This document shows, piece by piece, positions 7,992-15,718 of a stretch of 28,732 nucleotides of DNA. Numbering within the stretch: the first letter of the stretch is position 1; every line of letters starts with the position of its first letter. The notes under the pieces were generated by a model. That model had not been told where the DNA came from. It did not search any database and worked only from the letters and a program-made list of their open reading frames with translations. A program made the position numbers and the translations under genes. The stretch spans positions 1-28,732 of the forward strand of contig JAJDTQ010000011.1 of the NCBI GenBank assembly GCA_022827045.1. Direction: 5' to 3'. Origin of the DNA: Candidatus Binatia bacterium (lineage in GTDB: Bacteria > Desulfobacterota_B > Binatia > UBA9968 > JAJDTQ01).

Positions 7992-8759
7992 CTAGTCCTC
8001 GGCGGGCAGCCCCACCGTATCCGCCACCCGTTGCGCATAGTGGTTCCAGGTCCATTCGTAGACTTTCGAAACGGCGGCCTGAAGGCCCTGTTCCACCACG
8101 AACGAGAAGGCGTCGATGTCTGCTTGGGGAAGCGGCTCCAAGGGGCGGCCGCCGGTGGCGCGGGCGGCGTCCAGGGTGATCTTCGCCAGCATCTCCAGGC
8201 GAAGCGCCAGCAGGGTCACGGCTTCCACGGTGGGTCCGATGACGGTGAGGCCGTGCCCGCGCATGAGGCAGCAGTCCCGGTCGCCCATGGCCGCGATGAA
8301 CTCGGCGGCCAGCTCCGGGGTGTCGATGAGCACCGAGCGCGGATAGAGGGGAATCCCCTGGATGGCCCTGCTCAGGCTCAAGGGGTCGTAGGAGCCGTAG
8401 ATGGGCTTGAGCTCAAGGCCGGCGATGGTGGCGATCAGACAGTGGTAGGGATGGGCGTGAAGCACGACTTGGGCTTCCGGGCGCGCCTTGTACAGCTCGC
8501 CGTGGATCGGCAGCTCCAGCGGCACCCGGTACCCGTCCACCTGCTCCACGGTGCGGTCGAACCCCAGCCGGCGCACGTGGCGCACGTCGCTGTAAAGTAG
8601 CCCTTTCTCTTCGTCTCCGAGCAGCCGCATGAGCATCTCGTTCGTGCCCGGAATACGGGCCGACAGGTGCCCCAGTATGTCGCCCAGACATCCCTGGCTA
8701 GCGAGGATACGCGTGCCCAGCGCGATCTTGCGCCGGAGGGTCCGCAACGATTCGTCCAT
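7992..8759 (-). CDS. class II aldolase/adducin-family protein, possible aromatic-acid decarboxylase
   Basis: This 255-residue protein has the zinc site of class II aldolases: Glu82 in LELPIHGELY, His101 and His103 in VLHAHPYH, and His169 in MRGHGLTV. The family includes fuculose- and ribulose-phosphate aldolases and also decarboxylases such as 3,4-dihydroxyphthalate decarboxylase, which produces protocatechuate. Neighbouring protocatechuate-type dioxygenases make the latter attractive, but this is inference from context. The ATG at 8759 was chosen over an upstream one at 8840 because a GGAAAGGAC ribosome site sits just before it and the added residues are basic and low in similarity. The gene is convergent with dctM and divergent from the acyl-CoA synthetase gene. 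Confidence 0.78.
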   Translation of the reverse strand: MDESLRTLRRKIALGTRILASQGCLGDILGHLSARIPGTNEMLMRLLGDEEKGLLYSDVRHVRRLGFDRTVEQVDGYRVPLELPIHGELYKARPEAQVVLHAHPYHCLIATIAGLELKPIYGSYDPLSLSRAIQGIPLYPRSVLIDTPELAAEFIAAMGDRDCCLMRGHGLTVIGPTVEAVTLLALRLEMLAKITLDAARATGGRPLEPLPQADIDAFSFVVEQGLQAAVSKVYEWTWNHYAQRVADTVGLPAED

Positions 8760-8860
8760 GGCTGTCCTTTCCCATGGCGGAGGTCGCCCGGTCATCGCAC
8801 GGAGACGTGTAAACCGTGAACGCCGCCGGGTGTCAAGCATCCCTGCTCGGACCCCCTACC

Positions 8861-8889
8861 CGTCATGCCGGGCTTGACCCGGCATCCAG
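8861..8889. repeat. REP-like interspersed palindrome (GTCAT...ATCCAG type, copy 1)
   Basis: A hairpin with arms ATGCCGGG (8865-8872) and CCCGGCAT (8878-8885) and a 5-nt loop sits between two divergent genes, flanked by GTC and CCAG. A second element with the same outer bases but a different stem lies at 20308-20334. Elements with this outer frame are widespread in proteobacterial intergenic DNA. Confidence 0.7.
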
Positions 8890-8928
8890 GGGAGGAGGCG
8901 GCGGGGGTTCTTCCCAACGCCGTCGCAA

Positions 8929-8957
8929 TTGAAACAGCCGTAACCCTGAACTATGGT
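8929..8957 (+). promoter_or_regulatory. putative sigma-70 promoter giving a near-leaderless mRNA for the acyl-CoA synthetase
   Basis: TTGAAA at 8929-8934 and TATGGT at 8952-8957 have a 17-nt spacer. The start of transcription would fall near 8964, only about five bases before the ATG at 8969, where no SD is visible. Confidence 0.45.
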
Positions 8958-8968
8958 CAAGCGAACCC

Positions 8969-10540
8969 ATGGCCACCTACGCCACCATACAGGAACTGTT
9001 GTCGCATCAGGCCGCGGAGCGACCGGACCGTCTTTGCCTGATTCACGAGGACAGGAGTTGGAGTTACGCCGAGTTCGCCAGGGAGGTGGAGCGTGTGGCG
9101 CGGTCGTTCGTGTCGCTGTCCCTGCGGCCGGGACAGAAGGTGGCTCTCTTGCTCCCAAACTGCCCGGAGTTTCTCTGGACGGTGTTCGCCATGGCCCGTA
9201 CCGGTGGCGTGTTCGTTCCCCTCAACACGGCCCAGACGGCCGGCGAGTTGCAGTATCTGTTGACCCATTCGGAAGCGCGTTTCCTGTTGACCGCCGATGC
9301 CTTCATGCCGGTGATCGACACCATCCGGGGGGACTGTCCCGGGTTGGAGCACGTGATCACGCTCGATGGCGGAAGCGGCGACGCGGTGACGGGATGGGAG
9401 GCGTTCATCGGATCGGCCGGCGACGGGGCGGAGCTCGCCGACGTGTCGCCGGACGACCTCGCCTCCATCATCTACACCTCCGGCACCACCGACCGCCCCA
9501 AGGGCGTCATGCTCAAGCACTACGCCTTCGCCTTCGCCCCCAGCCACAGGGCCCGGGCGCTGGGATGGACGGAGGACGACCGGGTGATGGTGGTGATGCC
9601 GCTGTTCCACGTCAACGCGCTCTGCCACATGAGCATCGCGATGATGTCGGTGGGCGGGGTGGTGGTCTTGAAGGAGCGCTTCAGCGCCTCCCGTTTCTGG
9701 GACGACGTCAGGAAAGACGGCGTCACCACCTCGAGCATCATGCAGACGATTCCGCGGATCCTCCTGAACCTTCCGCCGGATCCCACGGATGCGGACACGC
9801 CGTTGAGGCAGGTGATGGCGCTGCTGCCGCCGGACGTGCACCTGGAGTTCGAGCGGCGTTACGGCGTCACGGCGGTGCCGTCGTACAGCCTCACCGAGGA
9901 CCTGCTGAGCGTCATCGGCCCGCTGGGGGACTCGGCGCGGAAGCTCGGCAGTTGCGGCGTGGCCATCGCTCCCGAGGTGCACCGGCTGGGCATTCGCGAT
10001 GACGAAGGGGAGAGCCGCGGCCCCCGCGAGCTCGGCGAGATCGTCAAGCAGAGCCCGGCGGTGATGATGGGCTACTACAAGAACCCGGAGGCGACGGCGG
10101 CCGCTCTGCGCGACGGATGGCTCCACACCGGCGACCTCGGCTACCTGGACGAGGACGGCTTTCTCTACTTCGTCGACCGCAAGAAGGACATCATCAAGCG
10201 CAGCGGGGAGAATATCGCGTCCGCCGAGGTGGAACGGGTCCTGAGCTCCCATCCGCTCGTCGCCGAGTGCGCGGTGGTGGCCGTGGCCGATCCGATCCGC
10301 CAGGAAGAGGTCAAGGCGTGCATCGTGCTGGCGGAAGGGGCTTCGCCGGAGGATGTTCCCGCGGAGGAACTCTGGGGGTTCTGTGCGGAACATCTGGCGC
10401 CGTTCAAGATTCCCCGCTTTCTCGACTACCGGTCCGCGCTCCCCAAGACGCCCAGCTCCAAGGTGCAGAAGAACCTGCTGCGGGAAGAAGGGCTGGCACC
10501 GGGGGTGGCCGACCGGGAGGCGCTGAAGAAGGTAGGTTGA
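8969..10540 (+). CDS. AMP-forming acyl-CoA synthetase/ligase (ANL superfamily)
   Basis: This 523-residue protein has the adenylation-enzyme layout. The ATP-binding P-loop-like motif YTSGTTDRPKGVML is near residue 169, VMMGYYKNPEAT near 365, the A8-like HTGDLGYLDEDGFLYFVDR near 388-406, RSGENI near 411, and the C-terminal catalytic Lys in PKTPSSKVQKN near 495-505. It would activate a carboxylic acid as acyl-AMP and pass it to CoA. Length fits the family. The substrate is probably an organic or aromatic acid handled by this catabolic cluster, but the pocket region (around 220-330) does not let me name it. The short gap (87 nt) to the following TPP-enzyme gene suggests joint function and perhaps shared transcription. 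Confidence 0.85.
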   Translation: MATYATIQELLSHQAAERPDRLCLIHEDRSWSYAEFAREVERVARSFVSLSLRPGQKVALLLPNCPEFLWTVFAMARTGGVFVPLNTAQTAGELQYLLTHSEARFLLTADAFMPVIDTIRGDCPGLEHVITLDGGSGDAVTGWEAFIGSAGDGAELADVSPDDLASIIYTSGTTDRPKGVMLKHYAFAFAPSHRARALGWTEDDRVMVVMPLFHVNALCHMSIAMMSVGGVVVLKERFSASRFWDDVRKDGVTTSSIMQTIPRILLNLPPDPTDADTPLRQVMALLPPDVHLEFERRYGVTAVPSYSLTEDLLSVIGPLGDSARKLGSCGVAIAPEVHRLGIRDDEGESRGPRELGEIVKQSPAVMMGYYKNPEATAAALRDGWLHTGDLGYLDEDGFLYFVDRKKDIIKRSGENIASAEVERVLSSHPLVAECAVVAVADPIRQEEVKACIVLAEGASPEDVPAEELWGFCAEHLAPFKIPRFLDYRSALPKTPSSKVQKNLLREEGLAPGVADREALKKVG

Positions 10541-10627
10541 CGGGCTCGGCCGGTGCGCCTTGACAAGGTTGCGGCCGAGAAACGATGATGACCGCAGACT
10601 CTAGCGACACGTAAGGGGGAACAAGCA

Positions 10628-12451
10628 GTGGCAAGACGTAACAACAGCACAGCACTCAAGCATCGACCCCAGGACCTGGGGACTCCGAAAATGCGTTGGG
10701 GCAGCGACGTGGTGGCGGCGGTGGCCCGCACGCTGGACCTCAAGTACATCGCGCTGGTCCCGGGGGCGAGCTACCGCGGGTTTCACGACAGCCTCGTGAA
10801 CTACCTCGGCAACGAGAACCCGCAGATGGTCACGTGCCTCCACGAGGAGCACTCCGTCTCCATCGCCGACGGATACGCCAAGGCCACCGACGAGCCCATG
10901 GCGGTGGCGCTGCACTCCAACGTCGGCCTGATGCATGCCACCATGACCATCTTCAACGCCTGGTGCGACCGCACTCCGATGGTGATCTTCGGCGCCACCG
11001 GGCCGGTGGACGCGCACAAGCGGCGCCCGTGGATCGACTGGATCCACACCGCCGCGGACCAGGGCGCGATCATCCGCAACTACACCAAGTGGGACGACCA
11101 GCCGGCGTCGCCGCAGGCGGCGGTGGAATCCGTGCTGCGGGCCAACCAGATGGCCCGTACCGCCCCGTGCGGCCCTACTTACGTCTGTCTCGACGTAGGT
11201 CTCCAGGAGGAGCAGCTCACCGAGGACGTGCTGATCCCGGACGCGTCCCGTTACGCCCCGGCGGACCCGCCCTGCGCCCCCGTGGCTACGGTGAGGCGGG
11301 CCCGGGCGCTACTCAAGAAAGCCAAGTTTCCGGTGATCCTCATGGGGCGGGTCTCCCGGAGCAAGGCGGACTGGGACCGCCGCGTGGAGCTGGCCGAAGC
11401 GCTGAACGCGCCGGTGCTGACAAGCTCCAACGACCCGTCGTCCTTCCCCACCACGCACGCGTTGCACCTGGCACCGCCGGGACTGCGGCCGTCGAAACAG
11501 GCGACGGCGCTGGTCAAGAAGGCCGATGTGATCCTGAGCCTCGACTGGCTGGACTTGGCCGGTTTTCTGCGCGGCTGCCTGGGATCGTCGCAGACCCAGT
11601 CGCCGCCCGACAAGACCATCATCCACTGCTCCATGGACACCTACCGCACCAACGGCTGGAGCATGGACCACCAGGCACTCCCGGCGGTGGACATCCCGGT
11701 GGCGTCGACCTCGGATACTTTCGTCGAGCAATTGCTGGATGGCTTCGGCCGCAAGCGCCCCGCGGCGGGCTTGAGGAACATCACCCACTGGACACGCACC
11801 CCCACCGGCAAGGCGCGGCCCAGGCAGGGCACTCCGATGACGCTCATGGATATGGCGTTGACCGTGCGCGAGTTCGCACGCAGCCGGCCGGTGAGCTTTG
11901 CGCGCCTCCCCATCGGCTGGCCCGGCGAGGGGGCGGAACACAGCGGTCCGTTGTCCTTCATGGGCAACGACGGCGGCGGCGGCGTGGGCAGCGGCCCCGG
12001 TCACGCGGTGGGGACGTCGCTGGCGCTCAAGGGCAAGGGGCGGCTGGTGGCGGCCGTTCTGGGCGACGGCGACTACCTGATGGGCTGCAACGCCCTGTGG
12101 ACCGCCACGCACATGGACCTGCCCCTGCTCGTGATCATCGCCGACAACCGTTCCTACTACAACGACGAGATGCACCAAGAGCGGGTGGCGCAGATTCGCA
12201 GGCGGCCGGTAAAGAACCGCTGGATCGGCCAGCGGCTCGACGACCCCCCGGTGGACCTCATCGCCATGGGCCGCGCCCAGGGCTTCGACGGCGAGGCCCC
12301 CGTGTCCACGTCGGAGGATCTGGCGGCCGCGCTGGAACGTGGCGCCAAGGTGGTGGCCCGTGGCGGCCGCTACGTCATCGATGCGCTGGTGGAGCCGGGC
12401 TACGCCGAGACCGGCGTGGACCAGCGGGCCGGGATGGCCAAGAAGAAGTAG
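10628..12451 (+). CDS. second thiamine-pyrophosphate-dependent enzyme (acetolactate synthase/benzoylformate decarboxylase superfamily)
   Basis: This 607-residue protein is a paralogue of the enzyme at 3268. The Pyr domain has HEEHSVSIADGYAK with the catalytic Glu near residue 74, then LHSNVGLMHATM, the same His-X-Asn-Val-Gly-Leu motif as the first copy. A glycine-rich stretch, NDGGGGVGSGPGHAVG, is near 450. The TPP/Mg signature GDGDYLMG starts near 478 and continues to ADNRSYYND. The GTG start at 10628 has AAGGGGGA (10613-10620) at good spacing; no better ATG lies upstream in frame. The two TPP enzymes differ greatly outside the motifs, so they are old paralogues, probably with different substrates. 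It follows the acyl-CoA synthetase gene and is convergent with pcaG. The reaction (2-oxo-acid decarboxylation, carboligation or C-C cleavage) is open. Confidence 0.8.
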   Translation: MARRNNSTALKHRPQDLGTPKMRWGSDVVAAVARTLDLKYIALVPGASYRGFHDSLVNYLGNENPQMVTCLHEEHSVSIADGYAKATDEPMAVALHSNVGLMHATMTIFNAWCDRTPMVIFGATGPVDAHKRRPWIDWIHTAADQGAIIRNYTKWDDQPASPQAAVESVLRANQMARTAPCGPTYVCLDVGLQEEQLTEDVLIPDASRYAPADPPCAPVATVRRARALLKKAKFPVILMGRVSRSKADWDRRVELAEALNAPVLTSSNDPSSFPTTHALHLAPPGLRPSKQATALVKKADVILSLDWLDLAGFLRGCLGSSQTQSPPDKTIIHCSMDTYRTNGWSMDHQALPAVDIPVASTSDTFVEQLLDGFGRKRPAAGLRNITHWTRTPTGKARPRQGTPMTLMDMALTVREFARSRPVSFARLPIGWPGEGAEHSGPLSFMGNDGGGGVGSGPGHAVGTSLALKGKGRLVAAVLGDGDYLMGCNALWTATHMDLPLLVIIADNRSYYNDEMHQERVAQIRRRPVKNRWIGQRLDDPPVDLIAMGRAQGFDGEAPVSTSEDLAAALERGAKVVARGGRYVIDALVEPGYAETGVDQRAGMAKKK

Positions 12452-12476
12452 CGCGTCCGCGCAAAAAGACCTGGGT

Positions 12477-12500
12477 AGGGGCGACCGGCCGGTCGCCCCT
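12477..12500. repeat. perfect 24-bp palindrome between convergent genes (possible terminator or dispersed repeat)
   Basis: The sequence reads the same on both strands: arms AGGGGCGACC and GGTCGCCCCT meet at a GGCC centre. It lies in the 66-bp gap between the second TPP gene (+) and pcaG (-). A flanking poly-T run is lacking, so it may act as an mRNA-end hairpin or be a copy of a dispersed palindromic element. Confidence 0.6.
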
Positions 12501-12517
12501 GCGGGACCCCGCCGGTC

Positions 12518-13102
12518 CTAGACATCGAAGAAGACTGTTTCGCGCGGCCCCTGCAGGTGGATCTCGAACCCATAGACCGGCGGCGTGTTGTCGCCTTCCT
12601 GCCTGACGGCCACCAGGGTCTGGCGCCGGCTGGCGTCATCAATGGACTGCAGCACGGGGTCCTTGTCGTTGGCCGGTTTCTCGTCGGAGAAATAGATACG
12701 CGTCACCAGATGCTTCAGCAGGCCCCGGGCGAATACCGCTAGGGAGAGGTGCGGCGCCTGTACGCCTTCGCCGTGGCCGGGGACGCAGCCCGGCTTTACG
12801 GTGACGATGGTGAAGCGACCTTCGCTGTCGGCGATGGCGCGGCCGAAGCCGTCGAATCCGGCCACCAACGGCACCTCGCGCGTGTCCTCCACATGGGCAT
12901 AGCGGCCGTGGACGTTGGCCTGCCAGACTTCCACGACCGAGTCGTCCACCGGCTCACCCGCCCCGTCCAGGATACGCCCCTCGATGCGGATGGCGTGGGG
13001 ATCGTCCGGCGCCACCAGCTCGGCGCCGCCTTCCCAGGGCACCATGATGCGGTGAAAAGGCCCGACGGTCTGGGATGGCGTAGTTCCGTGACGCGCTGAC
13101 AT
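12518..13102 (-). CDS. pcaG: protocatechuate 3,4-dioxygenase alpha subunit (PcaG-like intradiol dioxygenase)
   Basis: This 194-residue protein aligns along its length with PcaG. It has TPSQTVGPFH at residues 8-17, DSVVEVWQANVHGRY around 53-67, TVKPG near 102, APHLSLAVFARG with the conserved Arg near 128, TRIYFSDE, and the C-terminal GPRETVFFDV. In the enzyme the alpha chain packs against beta and contributes residues to the substrate pocket; the iron sits in beta. The start follows the pcaH stop by four bases, so it is the last gene of a minus-strand operon. Length is slightly below P. putida PcaG (about 200). Confidence 0.85.
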   Translation of the reverse strand: MSARHGTTPSQTVGPFHRIMVPWEGGAELVAPDDPHAIRIEGRILDGAGEPVDDSVVEVWQANVHGRYAHVEDTREVPLVAGFDGFGRAIADSEGRFTIVTVKPGCVPGHGEGVQAPHLSLAVFARGLLKHLVTRIYFSDEKPANDKDPVLQSIDDASRRQTLVAVRQEGDNTPPVYGFEIHLQGPRETVFFDV

Positions 13103-13106
13103 TCGC

Positions 13107-13811
13107 TCAACCCCCCATCGGGGTCGCTTCGCGTCCCCGCAGCACGATGTCGAACTCGTATGCCAGCGCCCACTCGGGTTGCGTGTTCTCCAGGTCGAGC
13201 CTGCAAACCAACCGGTCCCTGGCGCCCGCGTCGGGAATGGAGTTGAAGATCGGGTCGCAGGCCAGCAGCGGATCTCCGGGAAAGTACATCTGCGTGATCA
13301 GCCGCGTGGCGAAGGCCGTGCCGAAGAGCGAGAAGTGGATGTGCGCCGGCCGCCAGGCGTTCGGGACGTTGCCCCAGGGAGACGCCTCGGGCGTGATGGT
13401 CACGAAACGGTCGCGGCCGGCGGCGTCGGTGACGCAGCGGCCGCCGCCGCTGAAGTTGGGGTCCAGCGGAGCAGGGTGGTTGTCGGCGTCGTGGCGGTAG
13501 CGCCCGGCCGAGTTGGCCTGCCAGATCTCCATGAGCGCGTCCGGCACCGGCCTCCCGCCGGTGTTCATGACCCGGCCCAGCACGATGATCCTCTCTCCCA
13601 GCGGCTCTCCGTCATGCTGGCGGGTGAGGTCGTGGTCCAGCGGCCCCACCTTCTCGTGCCCGTACACCGGCCCGGTGATCTCCGACAGCGTGTGCGGCAA
13701 CGGCACCAGCGGCCGCTTGGGCGCCCGCAGGACCGTGGAGCGGTATTCGGGGTGCAGATAGGGTGGGTGCTCTCCCGTTTCGTCGCGTCTGTAACCGATT
13801 GGCCGATCCAT
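13107..13811 (-). CDS. pcaH: protocatechuate 3,4-dioxygenase beta subunit (PcaH-like), with Ser in place of an iron-ligand Tyr
   Basis: This 234-residue protein matches PcaH, the catalytic Fe(III) subunit of intradiol dioxygenases that convert protocatechuate to 3-carboxymuconate. Preserved landmarks are PEYRSTVLRAP near residue 21, EIWQAN (95-100), Tyr105 in AGRYRH (P. putida Tyr408), Arg154 and the HIH pair His157/His159 (Arg457, His460, His462), and a C-terminal FDIVLRG. The exception is residue 144. Counting from Tyr105 without gaps, the residue equal to Tyr447 is Ser (codon TCT on the minus strand, 13380-13382, in EASPWGN where relatives have a Tyr before PW). That Tyr binds iron and leaves it when substrate arrives. 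The loss could alter activity or substrate, or abolish function. GAGGAAGAGGG precedes the ATG. Length is close to PcaH (about 235-240). Confidence 0.83.
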   Translation of the reverse strand: MDRPIGYRRDETGEHPPYLHPEYRSTVLRAPKRPLVPLPHTLSEITGPVYGHEKVGPLDHDLTRQHDGEPLGERIIVLGRVMNTGGRPVPDALMEIWQANSAGRYRHDADNHPAPLDPNFSGGGRCVTDAAGRDRFVTITPEASPWGNVPNAWRPAHIHFSLFGTAFATRLITQMYFPGDPLLACDPIFNSIPDAGARDRLVCRLDLENTQPEWALAYEFDIVLRGREATPMGG

Positions 13812-13835
13812 TCTTTGCCCTCTTCCTCGAAAGAA

Positions 13836-14969
13836 CTACGTCGTATGCCGGGCCTTGTATAGCAGCGCCACAAATGCCCCTGCAAGCGTGAGGACTCCGA
13901 CCCAGACGAAGCCCATGTCGAAGGCGCCCAGGTCGCCGCACAGGCCCAGGAACCAGGGGGTGGCGCCGCCGCCGATGACGAACGCCATGGGGACCACCAG
14001 GGATACGGCGGTGCCGCGGGTCTGCATGTCGCCGAGGGTGGACAGGGCAGTAAAGCCTGCGGGGAAGAAGCCCACCGCCACCATGGGCTGGATGACCACC
14101 GCCAATGTCAGCCAGGAATCCGGGACCAGCCCCACGAGGGCCACGGTGACGCCGCTCAGGGTCAGCGTTGTCGACAGGGTGCGGCGGACGCCGAAGCGGT
14201 CCGCCGCCCAGCCTGCCACCAGGGCCAGGACCGGACAGGCACCACGGGAAAGCCCCACCAGCGTGTTAGCCCAACGTTCCCCCAGGCCGCGTTCCGATAC
14301 CAGGTAGAGGGGGAGCATGGTGAAGACGCCCAGGGTGATGGCGACTCCCAGGATGAAGAGCGCGAGGACGATCCACAGCATGGGGTCCTTCAGGAACCGC
14401 CAGACCACGGCCGGGACGGGAGGCTCGCCGGCGAACCTGCCGCCGCGGCCGAAGACGGCGTAGAGCCCGCTTGCAAGGAAGTTGACGAGGCCGAAGTAGA
14501 ACAGGATGGCCCGCCAGGAGAGGCTTCTGAGCAGCAGCTCCCCGAGCAACGGCACGACGACGAAGCTCGTGTTGGGCGCCAGTTCGTGGATGGAGATTGC
14601 CTTGCCCCAGTGCGGCCGGGTGACCAGGGAGGTGATGGTGGCGATGGCCGACGGCAGGTAAAGGCCGGCGCCCAGCCCCATGGCGAAAAGCCCGAGCCGG
14701 ATGCCCGTCAACGTGGAGGCTTGCGCCACCGCCAGGGTCGACAGTCCCAGGAGTGCGAAGGACAGCACGATGGTCCGGTGGTGCATCAAACGGGCAGATA
14801 CGTAACCGGCCCCGGACATGGCGGTCAGGTACCCGGCGGAGATGAACAGAAAGAACATGCCGGCCTGGGCATGGGTGATGCCCAGGTCCGTCTCCACGGT
14901 GGGCAGCAGGGGCGCCAGGATCACGCGTCCGGTGAAGTTCAGCAGGAAGATCGCCGCCATCAGCAGCAC
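13836..14969 (-). CDS. MFS transporter (start uncertain)
   Basis: This roughly 377-residue membrane protein has about 12 hydrophobic segments, beginning VLLMAAIFLLNFTGRVILAPLL. The MFS-like loop after helix 2 reads GYVSARLMHHRT, and the second half repeats it as GWAADRFGVRRT. It lies between the RraA-like gene and pcaH on the same strand, so it probably imports an aromatic acid or exports an intermediate. The frame stays open far upstream through the RraA gene, but that part is a shadow. No good ATG follows the rraA stop in frame; I chose the GTG at 14969, with ATG at 14960 as the alternative. Both leave a very short cytoplasmic N-terminus and neither has a strong SD. Confidence 0.75.
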   Translation of the reverse strand: MLLMAAIFLLNFTGRVILAPLLPTVETDLGITHAQAGMFFLFISAGYLTAMSGAGYVSARLMHHRTIVLSFALLGLSTLAVAQASTLTGIRLGLFAMGLGAGLYLPSAIATITSLVTRPHWGKAISIHELAPNTSFVVVPLLGELLLRSLSWRAILFYFGLVNFLASGLYAVFGRGGRFAGEPPVPAVVWRFLKDPMLWIVLALFILGVAITLGVFTMLPLYLVSERGLGERWANTLVGLSRGACPVLALVAGWAADRFGVRRTLSTTLTLSGVTVALVGLVPDSWLTLAVVIQPMVAVGFFPAGFTALSTLGDMQTRGTAVSLVVPMAFVIGGGATPWFLGLCGDLGAFDMGFVWVGVLTLAGAFVALLYKARHTT

Positions 14970-15019
14970 GGCGGGGGCCTGCTTCCGGAAGGCGTCTTCG
15001 GTGGCGGGGTGGGGGAGGC

Positions 15020-15688
15020 CTATCGCTCGCCTCCGTCCTTGAGCATGGACTCGTAGCTCAGGCCCATGACCTCGCTGACCGCGCGGCCCTTGCGGATCTC
15101 CGCGGCCATCAGGCTCTCCCGGTGGGCGATCTTCTCGGCCTCCTCCAGCACTTCCGCTTCCTTCTGGCGCGGGATGAACACGATGCCGCTGCCGTCGGCG
15201 ATGACGAGGTCTCCGGGATGCACCTGAACGCCGGAGAACTGGATTTCCTCGTTGCAGGACTGCTCCAGGATACGGCCGCGGGCGGTCATGGGCGCCGCGC
15301 TCCTGGCGTACACGGGGAACCCCAGCTCGCGGCTTTCGTCGACGTCCCGGCAGGCGCCGTCCACGAGGACGCCGGCGACGCCCTTTTGCCTGGCCGCGAG
15401 GGACAGCAGTCCGCCCCACGCGGAGACCGAACGCCCGGCGTTGTCGATGACGATGACGTCGCCGCTCGCCGCGGCTTCGATGGCGCGGGTGCCGAGGTGC
15501 TGTTTCGACTGGTCCAGACCGGCGGGTTTGAGCTTCATGGTGACGGCGCGTCCGCAGATTCTCGGGCACGGCCAGAGCGGGCCGACGCCGGTGGTGGCGC
15601 CGCGCAGGCCGAGACGGTCCAGGGCGTCGGATAGGGCGCAGGTGTCGAGGCGGGAGAGTCGTTCGATGATGTCTTTTTCACCGGGCAT
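15020..15688 (-). CDS. RraA-like aldolase (4-carboxy-4-hydroxy-2-oxoadipate aldolase/oxaloacetate decarboxylase type)
   Basis: This 222-residue protein has the RraA-like fold pattern. TCALSDALDRLGLRG is near residue 16, and the phosphate/pyruvate-binding GGLLSLAARQKG is at 92-103. The signature DGACRD at 110-115 holds Arg114 and Asp115, equal to the Arg-Asp pair of class II pyruvate aldolases. In the protocatechuate 4,5-cleavage and gallate pathways such an enzyme splits 4-carboxy-4-hydroxy-2-oxoadipate into pyruvate and oxaloacetate. That fits its position 30 nt after a LigB-type gene. RNase E inhibitor RraA shares the fold but is about 160 residues, so the longer aldolase is preferred. Its start has only a weak SD, which suggests coupling to the upstream gene. 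Confidence 0.82.
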   Translation of the reverse strand: MPGEKDIIERLSRLDTCALSDALDRLGLRGATTGVGPLWPCPRICGRAVTMKLKPAGLDQSKQHLGTRAIEAAASGDVIVIDNAGRSVSAWGGLLSLAARQKGVAGVLVDGACRDVDESRELGFPVYARSAAPMTARGRILEQSCNEEIQFSGVQVHPGDLVIADGSGIVFIPRQKEAEVLEEAEKIAHRESLMAAEIRKGRAVSEVMGLSYESMLKDGGER

Positions 15689-15718
15689 GGGTTTCTTGTT
15701 GTTCCGAGCCGGATGTGG

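Noticed and set aside
6909..8600. 563-residue plus-strand open frame crossing dctM and the class II aldolase gene
   Set aside because: It is a shadow of two convergent real genes and has no recognisable domain.
10560..10588. TTGACA at 10560 as a promoter for the second TPP gene
   Set aside because: The -10 position at 17-nt spacing reads CGATGA, a poor match; read-through from the acyl-CoA synthetase gene is equally likely.
10696..12606. 636-residue plus-strand open frame within the second TPP-enzyme gene
   Set aside because: Its composition is low-complexity Gly/Arg/Pro and it runs parallel to a gene with clear motifs.
14970..15569. N-terminal extension of the MFS frame through the RraA-like gene
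   Set aside because: The sequence is Arg/Gly-rich noise in a shadow frame of a well-supported gene; membrane helices start only after about 14970.
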